A DNA stretch of 6,599 bases from Ruminococcus flavefaciens (GCA_902792495.1 CADBAC010000280.1:1-6599); one strand, 5' to 3'; counted from the stretch's first letter, positions 1 to 6,263 are shown. Numbers and translations: made by a program. Notes: generated from the letters alone by a model not told the origin.

Positions 1-3000
1 CAGCAGATCGTGAACAGCGTCCTTGATCTTAGGATTGCGGAAGAATGCTGTGATGAACTTACCGCTTCCCTCAGGCTCGTCACCGCCGCTGAATCCGCCT
101 GGGATCATGATGATCTGTGACTCACGGATAGCCTTCTCGAAGTAGTCAACGGACTCCTCGATATCGCCTGCAAACATATTGCGGATAACAACTGTCTCGG
201 TAACAGCGCCTGCCTTCTCGAAAGCTCTTGCTGTATCGTATTCGCAGTTTGTACCCGGGAATACAGGGATGAGTACCTTCGGCTGTGCAGCCTTGATAGT
301 AGCTGAGAGGTGGATATTCTCGTTGTAGGAATATGTCTCAGGCTTAGCGTCTGTAGTCTTGATCCTGCATGGGAATACAGGCTCAAGCTTGCCTTCCCAT
401 ACTCTCTGGAGGCTGTCAAGACCCATTGTATACTCACGGGTAACGATGTTGTACTCGTTGATGGTCTGACCGATAAGGTGCTCGCCTTCCTCAGCCTCGC
501 CGTTGAGTTCAACGATGAATGAGCCGTAGCATGGCTGGAAGAGCTGCTTGCCTGAAAGCTGTGCAAGGAACTCGAAACCGATCTTGTTACCGAAGCACAT
601 CTTAGCGATACCCTCAGCAACACCGCCGTAGCCGTTTGTCCAGATTGCGTTTGCTCTGCCGTCAGCGATGAGCTTCTCTACCTTGTCGAAGCAAGCCTTG
701 ATGCTGTCGAATACAGGGAGACCGTTCTCATCGTAAGCAGGAGTGATGAGTATAACAGGATTGCCTGCGGACTTGAATTCTGTTGAAACTATCTTATCAG
801 CCTTAGCTGTTGAAACTGCGAATGAAACAAGTGTAGGAGGAACATCGATATTCTCGAATGTACCTGACATTGAGTCCTTTCCGCCGATAGAGCCGCAGCC
901 CATTTCGAGCTGTGCCTTGAATGCACCGAGAAGTGCAGCCATAGGCTTGCCCCAGCGCTTAGGATCGTTCTGTGTTCTCTCGAAATATTCCTGGAATGTG
1001 AGCCAGCACTTCTTGTAAGTACCGCCTGCTGCAACTACCTTTGCGATAGACTCGATAACAGCAAGCATTGCGCCGTGATAAGGGCTCTTTGAAGATATAT
1101 CGGGATTGTAGCCCCAGCCCATCAGTGAACAGGTGTTTGTCTCGCCCTTGAGTACAGGTATCTTTGCAGCCATAGCCTGTGAAGGAGTGAGCTGATATAC
1201 ACCGCCGAAAGGCATGAGAACTGTGCCTGCACCGATAGTTGAGTCGAACTTCTCGATAAGGCCCTTCTGTGAGCATACATTGAGGTTGGACAAGAGATGT
1301 GACCAGCTTTCAGCTGTATCAGGCATAACATCTTCCTCAGCCTTTGAAGGAGCCTCAACTTCGATGTCTGTATATTTAGGAGCGCCGTTGGAGTTGAGGA
1401 ATTCACGGGAAAGATTAACGATAGTCTTTCCGTTCCAGTTCATCTTGAGTCTTGGCTCGTCAACAACATTAGCAACGAGAGTAGCCTCAAGGTTCTCCTT
1501 TGCAGCTTCTTCCATGAATCTCTTTACGTCGTAAGGAGCGATGACAACAGCCATTCTCTCCTGTGACTCGGAAATAGCTATTTCAGTACCGTCAAGACCG
1601 TCGTACTTCTTCGGAACTTTATTGAGGTCGATAACAAGACCGTCTGTCAGCTCGCCGATAGCAACGGATACACCGCCTGCACCGAAGTCGTTGCAGCGCT
1701 TGATAAGCTTTGTTACCTTAGGATTGCGGAACAGTCTCTGAAGCTTTCTCTCCTCGGGAGGGTTACCCTTCTGTACCTCAGCACCGCAAGTCTCCAGTGA
1801 TTCGAGAGTTTGTGACTTTGATGAACCTGTAGCGCCGCCGCAGCCGTCACGGCCTGTCTTGCCTCCGAGTAGGATAACAACGTCGCCTGCAACAGGTGCT
1901 TCACGGCGGATATTCTCAGCAGGAGCAGCACCGAGAACAGCGCCTATCTCCATACGCTTAGCAACATAGCCGGGGTGATAAACTTCAGCAACGTGGCCTG
2001 TAGCAAGACCGATCTGGTTGCCGTATGAGCTGTAACCGTTGGCAGCACCAACAGTTATCTTTCTCTGAGGAAGCTTGCCCTGGATGGTATCCTCAACGGG
2101 TACGAGAGGATTTGCAGCACCTGTTACACGCATAGCCTGATATACGTATGAACGGCCTGAAAGCGGGTCACGGATAGCGCCGCCGAGACAAGTAGCAGCA
2201 CCGCCGAAAGGCTCGATCTCAGTAGGATGGTTGTGGGTCTCGTTCTTGAACATGAGGATCCAGTCTTCAAGTTCGCCGTCGATATCGACCTTGATCTTGA
2301 CCGAGCAAGCGTTGATCTCCTCGCTCTCGTCAAGATCGGGAAGCTTGCCGTCAGCCTTCAGCTTCTTTGCAGCGAGAGTACCGATATCCATAAGAGTGAT
2401 GGGCTTGTCTGTTCTGCCCAGTTCCTTGCGGACATTGAGGTACATATCATAAGTATCCCTGATGTATGGAGTATCTATATCCACCTTCTCAACATTTGTG
2501 AGGAATGTGGTATGACGGCAGTGATCTGACCAGTAGGTATCGATCATGCGGATCTCTGTGATAGTGGGGTCACGGTGTTCTTCGTTCTTGAAGTAATCCT
2601 GACAGAACCTGATATCATCGTAATCCATAGCAAGGCCAAGCTTGTCCACGAAAGCGTGAAGGCCTGCTTCGTCCAGCTGAGTGAAACCGTCGAGAGTCTC
2701 GACAGTTGTGGGGATCTCATAATTAGTGTCGAGAGTCTTTACCTTTTCAAGTGAAGCTTCACGGCTCTCAACAGGGTTGATGATGTATGACTTTATCTTA
2801 TCGAATTCAGCGTCGGATATATCGCCCTTGATGATGTAGATACGAGCATTTCTCACACGGCAGCGCTCGCCCTGACGAAGGATCTGGATACACTGCTCAC
2901 AGCTGTCTGCTCTCTGGTCGAACTGACCGGGGAGGTACTCAACAGCGAATACTCTCTCATCGCCTTTGATCTCGGGCATCTCACGACATACTGTATCAAC

Positions 3001-3192
3001 AGCAGGCTCGGAGAATACTGTATTTACAGCAGCCTCGAAATCCTCTTCGCTGAGCTTGTCTGCGTCGTATCTGTTAAGTACTCTTACATTTTCGATATCT
3101 ATTCTCAGAGCGGTCTTGATATCGCTGAGAACGGACTGAGCCTCAACTGCAAACTCAGGCTTCTTTTCCACATAAATTCTGAATACGGACAT
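1..3192 (-). CDS. purL: Phosphoribosylformylglycinamidine synthase, long clostridial form (3' end cut by window)
   Basis: The enzyme converts FGAR, ATP and glutamine to FGAM, step four of de novo purine synthesis, in the cytosol. The frame is open from ATG at 3192 to the window edge, 1064 codons. The start is set by a strong AGAGGAG ribosome site about 6 bases upstream. Visible motifs in order: SDHCRHTTF (about 222-230), FKNETHNHPTEIEPFGG (about 315-331) of the ATP/FGAR site, GGKDSMSGTF (770-779), and a C-terminal glutaminase domain opening near residue 970 with KVLIPVFPGTNCEYDT and then PGGFSGGDEPEGSG (1031-1044). The family is usually about 1230-1260 residues, so roughly 170-190 are missing, including the expected nucleophilic cysteine. 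It is a single-chain enzyme, so no separate PurS or PurQ is needed. It lies 73 bases downstream of mtaB. No purine riboswitch is seen in the short leader. The domain reading is secure; the exact total length is inferred. Confidence 0.97.
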   Translation of the reverse strand, partial: MSVFRIYVEKKPEFAVEAQSVLSDIKTALRIDIENVRVLNRYDADKLSEEDFEAAVNTVFSEPAVDTVCREMPEIKGDERVFAVEYLPGQFDQRADSCEQCIQILRQGERCRVRNARIYIIKGDISDAEFDKIKSYIINPVESREASLEKVKTLDTNYEIPTTVETLDGFTQLDEAGLHAFVDKLGLAMDYDDIRFCQDYFKNEEHRDPTITEIRMIDTYWSDHCRHTTFLTNVEKVDIDTPYIRDTYDMYLNVRKELGRTDKPITLMDIGTLAAKKLKADGKLPDLDESEEINACSVKIKVDIDGELEDWILMFKNETHNHPTEIEPFGGAATCLGGAIRDPLSGRSYVYQAMRVTGAANPLVPVEDTIQGKLPQRKITVGAANGYSSYGNQIGLATGHVAEVYHPGYVAKRMEIGAVLGAAPAENIRREAPVAGDVVILLGGKTGRDGCGGATGSSKSQTLESLETCGAEVQKGNPPEERKLQRLFRNPKVTKLIKRCNDFGAGGVSVAIGELTDGLVIDLNKVPKKYDGLDGTEIAISESQERMAVVIAPYDVKRFMEEAAKENLEATLVANVVDEPRLKMNWNGKTIVNLSREFLNSNGAPKYTDIEVEAPSKAEEDVMPDTAESWSHLLSNLNVCSQKGLIEKFDSTIGAGTVLMPFGGVYQLTPSQAMAAKIPVLKGETNTCSLMGWGYNPDISSKSPYHGAMLAVIESIAKVVAAGGTYKKCWLTFQEYFERTQNDPKRWGKPMAALLGAFKAQLEMGCGSIGGKDSMSGTFENIDVPPTLVSFAVSTAKADKIVSTEFKSAGNPVILITPAYDENGLPVFDSIKACFDKVEKLIADGRANAIWTNGYGGVAEGIAKMCFGNKIGFEFLAQLSGKQLFQPCYGSFIVELNGEAEEGEHLIGQTINEYNIVTREYTMGLDSLQRVWEGKLEPVFPCRIKTTDAKPETYSYNENIHLSATIKAAQPKVLIPVFPGTNCEYDTARAFEKAGAVTETVVIRNMFAGDIEESVDYFEKAIRESQIIMIPGGFSGGDEPEGSGKFITAFFRNPKIKDAVHDLL

Positions 3193-3198
3193 AAAGAA

Positions 3199-3207
3199 CT
3201 CCTCTCA
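3199..3207 (-). promoter_or_regulatory. Ribosome binding site of purL
   Basis: On the minus strand the bases before the 3192 ATG read TTGAGAGGAGTTCTTT. AGAGGAG is a good Shine-Dalgarno match at about 6 bases spacing and fixes the purL start. It directly follows the heptamer repeat described separately. Confidence 0.8.
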
Positions 3208-3209
3208 AT

Positions 3210-3257
3210 AATTCGGAATGCGGAATGCGGAATGCAGAATTATCCGAATTCCGCATT
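3210..3257. repeat. Heptamer tandem repeat with inverted arm between mtaB and purL
   Basis: Three perfect copies of CGGAATG (3214-3220, 3221-3227, 3228-3234) are followed by a degenerate copy, CAGAATT (3235-3241). Ten bases, AATGCGGAAT (3224-3233), are the reverse complement of ATTCCGCATT (3248-3257), and AATTCGG (3210-3216) is complementary to CCGAATT (3244-3250). The segment can therefore fold in more than one register. No T-run follows it in the purL direction, so it is not a standard terminator for minus-strand transcripts. It fills most of the mtaB-purL gap. Its function is unknown; it may be a slippage-prone low-complexity repeat or an interspersed palindromic element. Confidence 0.8.
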
Positions 3258-3265
3258 AAATTTTG

Positions 3266-4472
3266 TTAGTAGGATAGGTGTTCGGGTCTGCCGAAGCAAT
3301 CATCCGAACTGCTACTTTCTATTATAACACTTATTATCCGATTACGCAAACTTTTTTCGGGATTTTTCCGTGAAATTTTTATTAATGTGTAATCGGGGGC
3401 ATATCCGTGGTGAAATTCTGTACTATTTTCACGTTCAAACAGCACGGGAACAGTCTTTCCCACCAGTGAAGCCAGATATTTTTCACGGCATTCCCCTGCC
3501 GCCGCTGTCATTTTCTGCCACCTTACAGTCTTGACATTTTCGGGTACCTGCCCATCCATTTTGTCCGCACGGGTGCCGTGCCTGCGTGAATAGCGGAAAA
3601 CGTGAACTTTTGCGAAGCCGATCTTCTTCACGAAAGCCGCCGACTCTGCGAAGTCCTCATCGGTCTCCTGCGGAAATCCCACCATGACATCGGTGGTGAA
3701 CGAACAATCGGGGAAGATACGGCGTATCCGCTCCGTCAGCTGATAGTATTCCTCAGCGGTGTATTTGCGGTTCATTGCTCTGAGTGTGCGGTCACATCCG
3801 CTTTGCAGTGATAAATGGAACTGCGGACAGAACTGCGGTATCGCCGCAAGCCGCATGAGCATATCCTCCGACATCATCTCAGGCTCAAGGGAACCGAGAC
3901 GGATGCGCTCAATGCCCTCGGTCTCAGAGCAGACCTTTGCTGCGTCTGCCATATCATAGCCGAATTCTCTGCCGTAGAAAGCGAGATTTATTCCCGTGAG
4001 GACTATCTCCTTCTTGCCGTTTGCAGCGATATCGGCTATCTCCCGACGTACTATCTCTATGGGCTTTGAGCGGCAGCGTCCCCTTGCAAACGGAATCATG
4101 CAATAGGAACAGAACTGATCGCAGCCGTCCTGTATCTTCACGAAAGCACGGGTGTTGTCGTCAAAGCGTGAGCATACGATAGGCTCGAATGGTTCACCCT
4201 TGATATATGGGGAAATGCTGACAATGCGATGTCTGTCCGCAAGACATTCCTCCACCAGCGCAGGGATCCCGCTTCTGTCCTTAGTGCCGGCTATGATATC
4301 CGCATCCGTCAGCTTTGCCGCCTCGTCGGGACTTGCCTGCGGATAGCATCCCGTAAGCGCTATCACCGCATCGGAGTATCTCAAATCCACGCTCACGGAA
4401 AAGCGACTTCATGCATTCGGTCTCATAGTGATTCACCTTGCAGCCGAATGTTATAAAAAACACTTTGAACAT
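3266..4472 (-). pseudogene. mtaB: tRNA (N6-L-threonylcarbamoyladenosine(37)-C2)-methylthiotransferase MtaB, broken by internal deletion/frameshift
   Basis: MtaB is a radical-SAM enzyme that adds a methylthio group to t6A37 in tRNAs reading ANN codons. The N-terminal frame starts at 4472 (AGAAGGT ribosome site just upstream) and reads ITFGCKVNHYETE, the family's opening, to about residue 32. The rest of the protein continues in another frame from about 4375 (SDAVIALTGCYPQ) to TAA at 3266. That part has the radical-SAM triad in DGCDQFCSYC (near 4110-4125), LTGINLAFYG, LSLQSGC, VMVGFPQET and a TRAM-like C-terminus. By recall of the family (about 430-450 residues), some 36-38 residues are missing at the junction, including the NTC motif with the second cysteine of the auxiliary iron-sulfur cluster. 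The frames require a lost length of 3n+2 bases, about 110. The GTG at 4396 opens the downstream frame but lacks a clear ribosome site and would drop the first cysteine too. The identity is firm. Whether the lesion is real or an assembly artefact is open. Confidence 0.88.
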
Positions 4473-4504
4473 AACTCACCTTCTAACTTTATGCAGTGCA
4501 TTTT

Positions 4505-4520
4505 GTTACCACTTTGTAAC
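4505..4520. promoter_or_regulatory. Inverted repeat GTTAC-N6-GTAAC upstream of mtaB, possible operator
   Basis: A perfect five-base dyad, GTTAC (4505-4509) and GTAAC (4516-4520), is separated by six bases and lies 33-48 bases upstream of the mtaB start. It would sit at about the transcription start if the weak promoter proposed next to it is right. Dyads of this size are often repressor sites, but five-base arms also occur by chance in AT-rich DNA. Confidence 0.3.
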
Positions 4521-4521
4521 T

Positions 4522-4550
4522 ATTTTACTGTTTATTGATGTTTTATACAA
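4522..4550 (-). promoter_or_regulatory. Possible mtaB promoter
   Basis: On the minus strand, TTGTAT (4545-4550) and TAAAAT (4522-4527) are 17 bases apart, correct for a vegetative sigma factor. The -10 box matches the consensus at five of six bases and the -35 box at only three. Position and spacing are the main support. The whole 4473-4607 stretch is AT-rich, so chance matches are likely. Confidence 0.35.
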
Positions 4551-4607
4551 AAAATCGATATCCACTTTATGCATAGTCAATAGTTTTCCGAATTTTTTTC
4601 CAACCCC

Positions 4608-4636
4608 TTGACATTGGGATTTTTTAGTGTTATTAT
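4608..4636 (+). promoter_or_regulatory. Strong vegetative promoter of the HPr-like gene
   Basis: TTGACA (4608-4613, perfect consensus) and TATTAT (4631-4636, five of six) are separated by exactly 17 bases and preceded by A/T tracts that could act as an UP element. Transcription should start near 4642-4645, giving a leader of about 78 bases. This is the best promoter match in the window and suggests high constitutive expression. Confidence 0.85.
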
Positions 4637-4641
4637 AGAGG

Positions 4642-4660
4642 TGCGGAAGGGAAAGCCGCA
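4642..4660 (+). other. Small hairpin at the 5' end of the HPr-like leader
   Basis: TGCGG (4642-4646) can pair with CCGCA (4656-4660) around a nine-base purine-rich loop. It falls at the predicted transcript start and is followed by an unstructured A-rich leader up to the ribosome site. A hairpin here could protect the mRNA from decay. It is too small and simple to call a riboswitch. Confidence 0.4.
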
Positions 4661-4720
4661 GGAAGAAAAAGAAATAAACAAGAAAAAACAACCCAACATT
4701 TGAATCAGGAGGTAATAGTT

Positions 4721-4951
4721 ATGACCAAAACAACTGTAAATCTTCAGGCAATCAACGACGTTAAGGAATTCGTCAATATCGTTATGAAGTACGATTTTGA
4801 TATCGACCTCGTATCAGGCAGATACGCTGTTGATGCTAAGTCGATCATGGGTATCTTCAGCCTCGATCTCTCCAAGCCAATCGAACTCAACGCTCACACA
4901 GACGATGCTGACAAGTTCATGAAAGAGATCGACAAGTTCATCGTTAAGTAA
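4721..4951 (+). CDS. HPr-fold protein lacking the catalytic histidine (HPr family, Crh-like in logic)
   Basis: A 76-residue protein. The start is the ATG after AGGAGG (4708-4713) at 7 bases spacing; a TTG further upstream in frame is ignored. Aligned from memory with Bacillus HPr, KYDFDIDL (23-30) and KSIMGIFSL (40-48) fall in register without a gap. The residue facing phosphocarrier His15 is Ala10, and Arg17 and Pro18 face Asn12 and Asp13, so it should not carry phosphate from enzyme I to sugar permeases. Ser41 lines up with regulatory Ser46, the HPr kinase target, inside an intact KSIMG motif. This recalls Crh of Bacillus, which also lacks His15 and works only through Ser46 in carbon catabolite control, but Crh orthology is not shown. 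It is a single-gene unit with its own promoter and terminator. A purely structural or unrelated regulatory role is possible. Confidence 0.85.
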   Translation: MTKTTVNLQAINDVKEFVNIVMKYDFDIDLVSGRYAVDAKSIMGIFSLDLSKPIELNAHTDDADKFMKEIDKFIVK

Positions 4952-4977
4952 TAGCGCAAACAATAGCATATATCTTT

Positions 4978-5003
4978 AAAAGACGGCGTATGCCGTCTTT
5001 TTT
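4978..5003 (+). terminator. Intrinsic terminator after the HPr-like gene (probably bidirectional)
   Basis: AAAAGACGGC (4978-4987) pairs with GCCGTCTTTT (4992-5001) around a GTAT loop, followed by further T residues to 5003. The A-run on the left mirrors the T-run, so it could also stop minus-strand transcription arriving from the NERD gene, whose stop is about 170 bases away. Confidence 0.9.
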
Positions 5004-5171
5004 GCAAGCTGGCGGCAGCTTGCCCCCGATCACGTTTCGCTCGCAAGCTCGCTTACTCTGTACGAAAACGCAAGTCTGCTTTCGCTCGCTGATACAAATG
5101 CGGGACAGTAATTCAGGCAATTTTGTAGAGGCGGATATCATCCACCCGTGGTCAGGCTTCGCAAGCCGCCC
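5004..5171. repeat. Repeat-rich spacer with three hairpins
   Basis: No gene is supported here. The first hairpin follows the terminator directly: GCAAGCTG (5004-5011) pairs with CAGCTTGC (5016-5023). Then comes a stretch rich in CGCTCGC and GCAAGC words (about 5033-5095). A palindromic element follows, TTTTGTAGAGG (5121-5131) leading into GGCGGAT (5130-5136) and ATCCACC (5140-5146); it pairs fully only as minus-strand RNA, with one G-U pair. Last is GGCTTCGCAAGCC (5155-5167), ending four bases from the NERD stop codon. The TGTAG(A/G)GG opening recurs at 6211. This looks like interspersed palindromic elements rather than coding sequence. An open minus-strand frame runs through it but lacks family features. 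Confidence 0.6.
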
Positions 5172-5816
5172 TTAATCTCTATTTGCCCTGCGCCTTACGC
5201 TCAGCTTCTTCAGCGGATCGTGAACACGTATGCTGCGGATATAATCGTATATCACATCAGGGTCAACTCCTGCGTTGTGCTGGCTCTGATAGAATTTCTT
5301 CAGTGTCTCTATATCCATGCCTACACCCTTTGGATAGGTCACATCCTTAGCCGCAAATACTACGGCTCCCTTTACGGGGATATCGTAGAATCTGCCCTTT
5401 TTCAGGTGGTGGACCACGTTATCCATGTGGGTCTTGTTCTGGTACTGAGGATTGCGGAATGTGTGGGTGTTCCTGCCTATCTTATGAGTCAGGAACTCGC
5501 CGCTTCCGGTGATCTCCCCAGACACGCCCTTAGTCTCGATGACAAGGATCCCGAATTTACCGATAACAAGATGGTCTATCTCGCAGGCTTTTTTATAAAG
5601 CGGCAGATAGACATTATTCATTATGTGGACCTTGTCCTTTCGGCTGACCTTTCTGAGAGCGTTTGCGACCTTCTTCTCAGCCGCTCTGCCCTTGCGGTTG
5701 CCTTTGCTGAAATAGCTGCACAGATACAGTATTATGAGCAGAACGATCACAGCTATGACTGCGCATAGTATCTGATTTTTGATAATGTAATTTATGATAT
5801 CATTAAATTTTTCCAT
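5172..5816 (-). CDS. Membrane-anchored NERD (nuclease-related) domain protein
   Basis: A 214-residue protein if it starts at 5816. The sequence offers ATG-CAT-ATG; the second ATG is chosen because the weak GGA at 8 bases fits it, while the first would leave only 2 bases. A hydrophobic helix (about 16-34, rich in I, V and L) is followed by a basic stretch, so the N-terminus is anchored with the domain probably cytosolic. The NERD core runs from GRAAEKKVANAL (about 43-54) through EIDHLVIGKFGILVIETKG (79-97). Asp81, Glu94 and Lys96 match the D...ExK pattern of restriction-endonuclease-like folds. FRNPQYQN (120-127) follows. The C-terminus is very basic. NERD proteins are thought to act on DNA or RNA, but the substrate of this type is not established and nothing nearby identifies it. 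It appears to be monocistronic and divergent from the DUF378 gene. Confidence 0.85.
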   Translation of the reverse strand: MEKFNDIINYIIKNQILCAVIAVIVLLIILYLCSYFSKGNRKGRAAEKKVANALRKVSRKDKVHIMNNVYLPLYKKACEIDHLVIGKFGILVIETKGVSGEITGSGEFLTHKIGRNTHTFRNPQYQNKTHMDNVVHHLKKGRFYDIPVKGAVVFAAKDVTYPKGVGMDIETLKKFYQSQHNAGVDPDVIYDYIRSIRVHDPLKKLSVRRRANRD

Positions 5817-5853
5817 ATGCATAATCCGTTTTTTTAAAGCAATAATACTTACA

Positions 5854-5882
5854 GACGCTCAGTAAGATTTTTTCAGAGCGTC
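5854..5882. promoter_or_regulatory. Inverted repeat in the divergent NERD/DUF378 promoter region
   Basis: GACGCTC (5854-5860) and GAGCGTC (5876-5882) form a perfect seven-base dyad with a 15-base AT-rich middle containing TTTTTT. It lies between two divergent start codons, where an operator controlling both would be expected. No convincing -35/-10 pair was found on either strand here, so its role is uncertain. Confidence 0.4.
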
Positions 5883-5913
5883 ACCAAAATCCCGAACAAG
5901 AGGTGTTCTCAAT

Positions 5914-6132
5914 ATGTGGGACAAGATCGCACTTATTCTCCTTATAATAGGCGGAATAAACTGGGGATTAGTGGGAATATTCGAGCTTGATCTGGTCGCA
6001 TGGCTTTTCGGCGGTGCAGACAGTGTTCTTGCCAGAACAGTCTACATTCTTGTAGCGATCTCGGCAGTATGGTGCATCTCTCTCCTTTTCAGAAAGGAAG
6101 AGGCACTTTCTTATCAGCGTTCAGACCACTGA
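5914..6132 (+). CDS. DUF378 (YuzA-type) small membrane protein
   Basis: A 72-residue protein starting at an ATG preceded by AAGAGGTG (5898-5905) at about 8 bases. Two membrane helices are evident: about 5-29, containing the family signature IIGGINWGLVGIFELDLVAW, and about 42-59. The short loop LFGGADSV between them and the charged tail RKEEALSYQRSDH are typical of the family. DUF378 proteins are widespread in Firmicutes and have no established biochemical role. The gene stands alone, divergent from the NERD gene, followed by hairpins rather than another plus-strand gene. Family assignment is firm; function is unknown. Confidence 0.9.
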   Translation: MWDKIALILLIIGGINWGLVGIFELDLVAWLFGGADSVLARTVYILVAISAVWCISLLFRKEEALSYQRSDH

Positions 6133-6140
6133 TCTTTTGA

Positions 6141-6169
6141 CGTCTCCTTCATGATGCCGTAAGGAGACG
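6141..6169. terminator. Hairpin after the DUF378 gene, weak terminator candidate
   Basis: CGTCTCCTT (6141-6149) pairs perfectly with AAGGAGACG (6161-6169) around an 11-base loop, beginning 8 bases after the DUF378 stop codon. No T-run follows on the plus strand, so it is not a textbook intrinsic terminator. It could protect the 3' end or work with a termination factor. It is the only sizeable structure close to the stop codon. Confidence 0.45.
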
Positions 6170-6172
6170 GGA

Positions 6173-6260
6173 GCGGACCATAGTGTCCGCTTACATAAGT
6201 TCACCGTTCTGTAGGGGACGGCGTCCCCGACGTCCCGAATATAAAACGTCCGCTTACATA
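6173..6260. repeat. Hairpin cluster and 13-base direct repeat around a palindromic element
   Basis: GCGGAC (6173-6178) pairs with GTCCGC (6185-6190). The direct repeat GTCCGCTTACATA occurs at 6185-6197 and 6248-6260, exactly 13 bases, with the flanking bases differing. Between the copies lies TTCTGTAGGGGACGG with the palindrome GGGGAC (6214-6219) / GTCCCC (6223-6228). Because GTCCGC is present twice, the arm at 6173 can pair with either copy. The TGTAG(A/G)GG opening matches the element at 5124-5131. No gene is seen between 6133 and 6296. Confidence 0.65.
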
Positions 6261-6263
6261 TAC

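Noticed and set aside
105..2529. Several open frames of 66-172 codons on both strands within the first 2.5 kb
   Set aside because: All overlap the continuous purL frame, are low-complexity (Ser-, Arg- and Leu-rich) and have no family features. They are shadows of purL codon usage.
3210..3241. CRISPR-like array
   Set aside because: The repeats are seven bases long and directly abutting, with no spacers and no cas genes.
3193..3265. Purine riboswitch before purL
   Set aside because: The gap is only 73 bases and is filled by the heptamer repeat and ribosome site; no purine-aptamer core is seen.
4281..4472. Programmed frameshift in mtaB
   Set aside because: About 37 conserved residues are missing from all frames, so ribosomal slippage cannot restore the protein.
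4506..4691. Minus-strand frame of 61 codons across the HPr-like promoter
   Set aside because: It runs through the consensus promoter and AT-rich spacer, has a Phe-rich start and no convincing ribosome site; composition explains it.
4944..5141. Minus-strand frame of 65 codons in the repeat spacer
   Set aside because: It reads across the terminator hairpin and repeats, with no ribosome site or recognisable domain. It appears to be translated repeat DNA.
5148..5768. Plus-strand frame of 206 codons
   Set aside because: Entirely antisense to the NERD gene, whose domain motifs and membrane helix are clear.
6141..6190. Classical intrinsic terminator for the DUF378 gene
   Set aside because: The stems are good, but neither is followed by a T-run on the plus strand, so only a weak candidate is listed.
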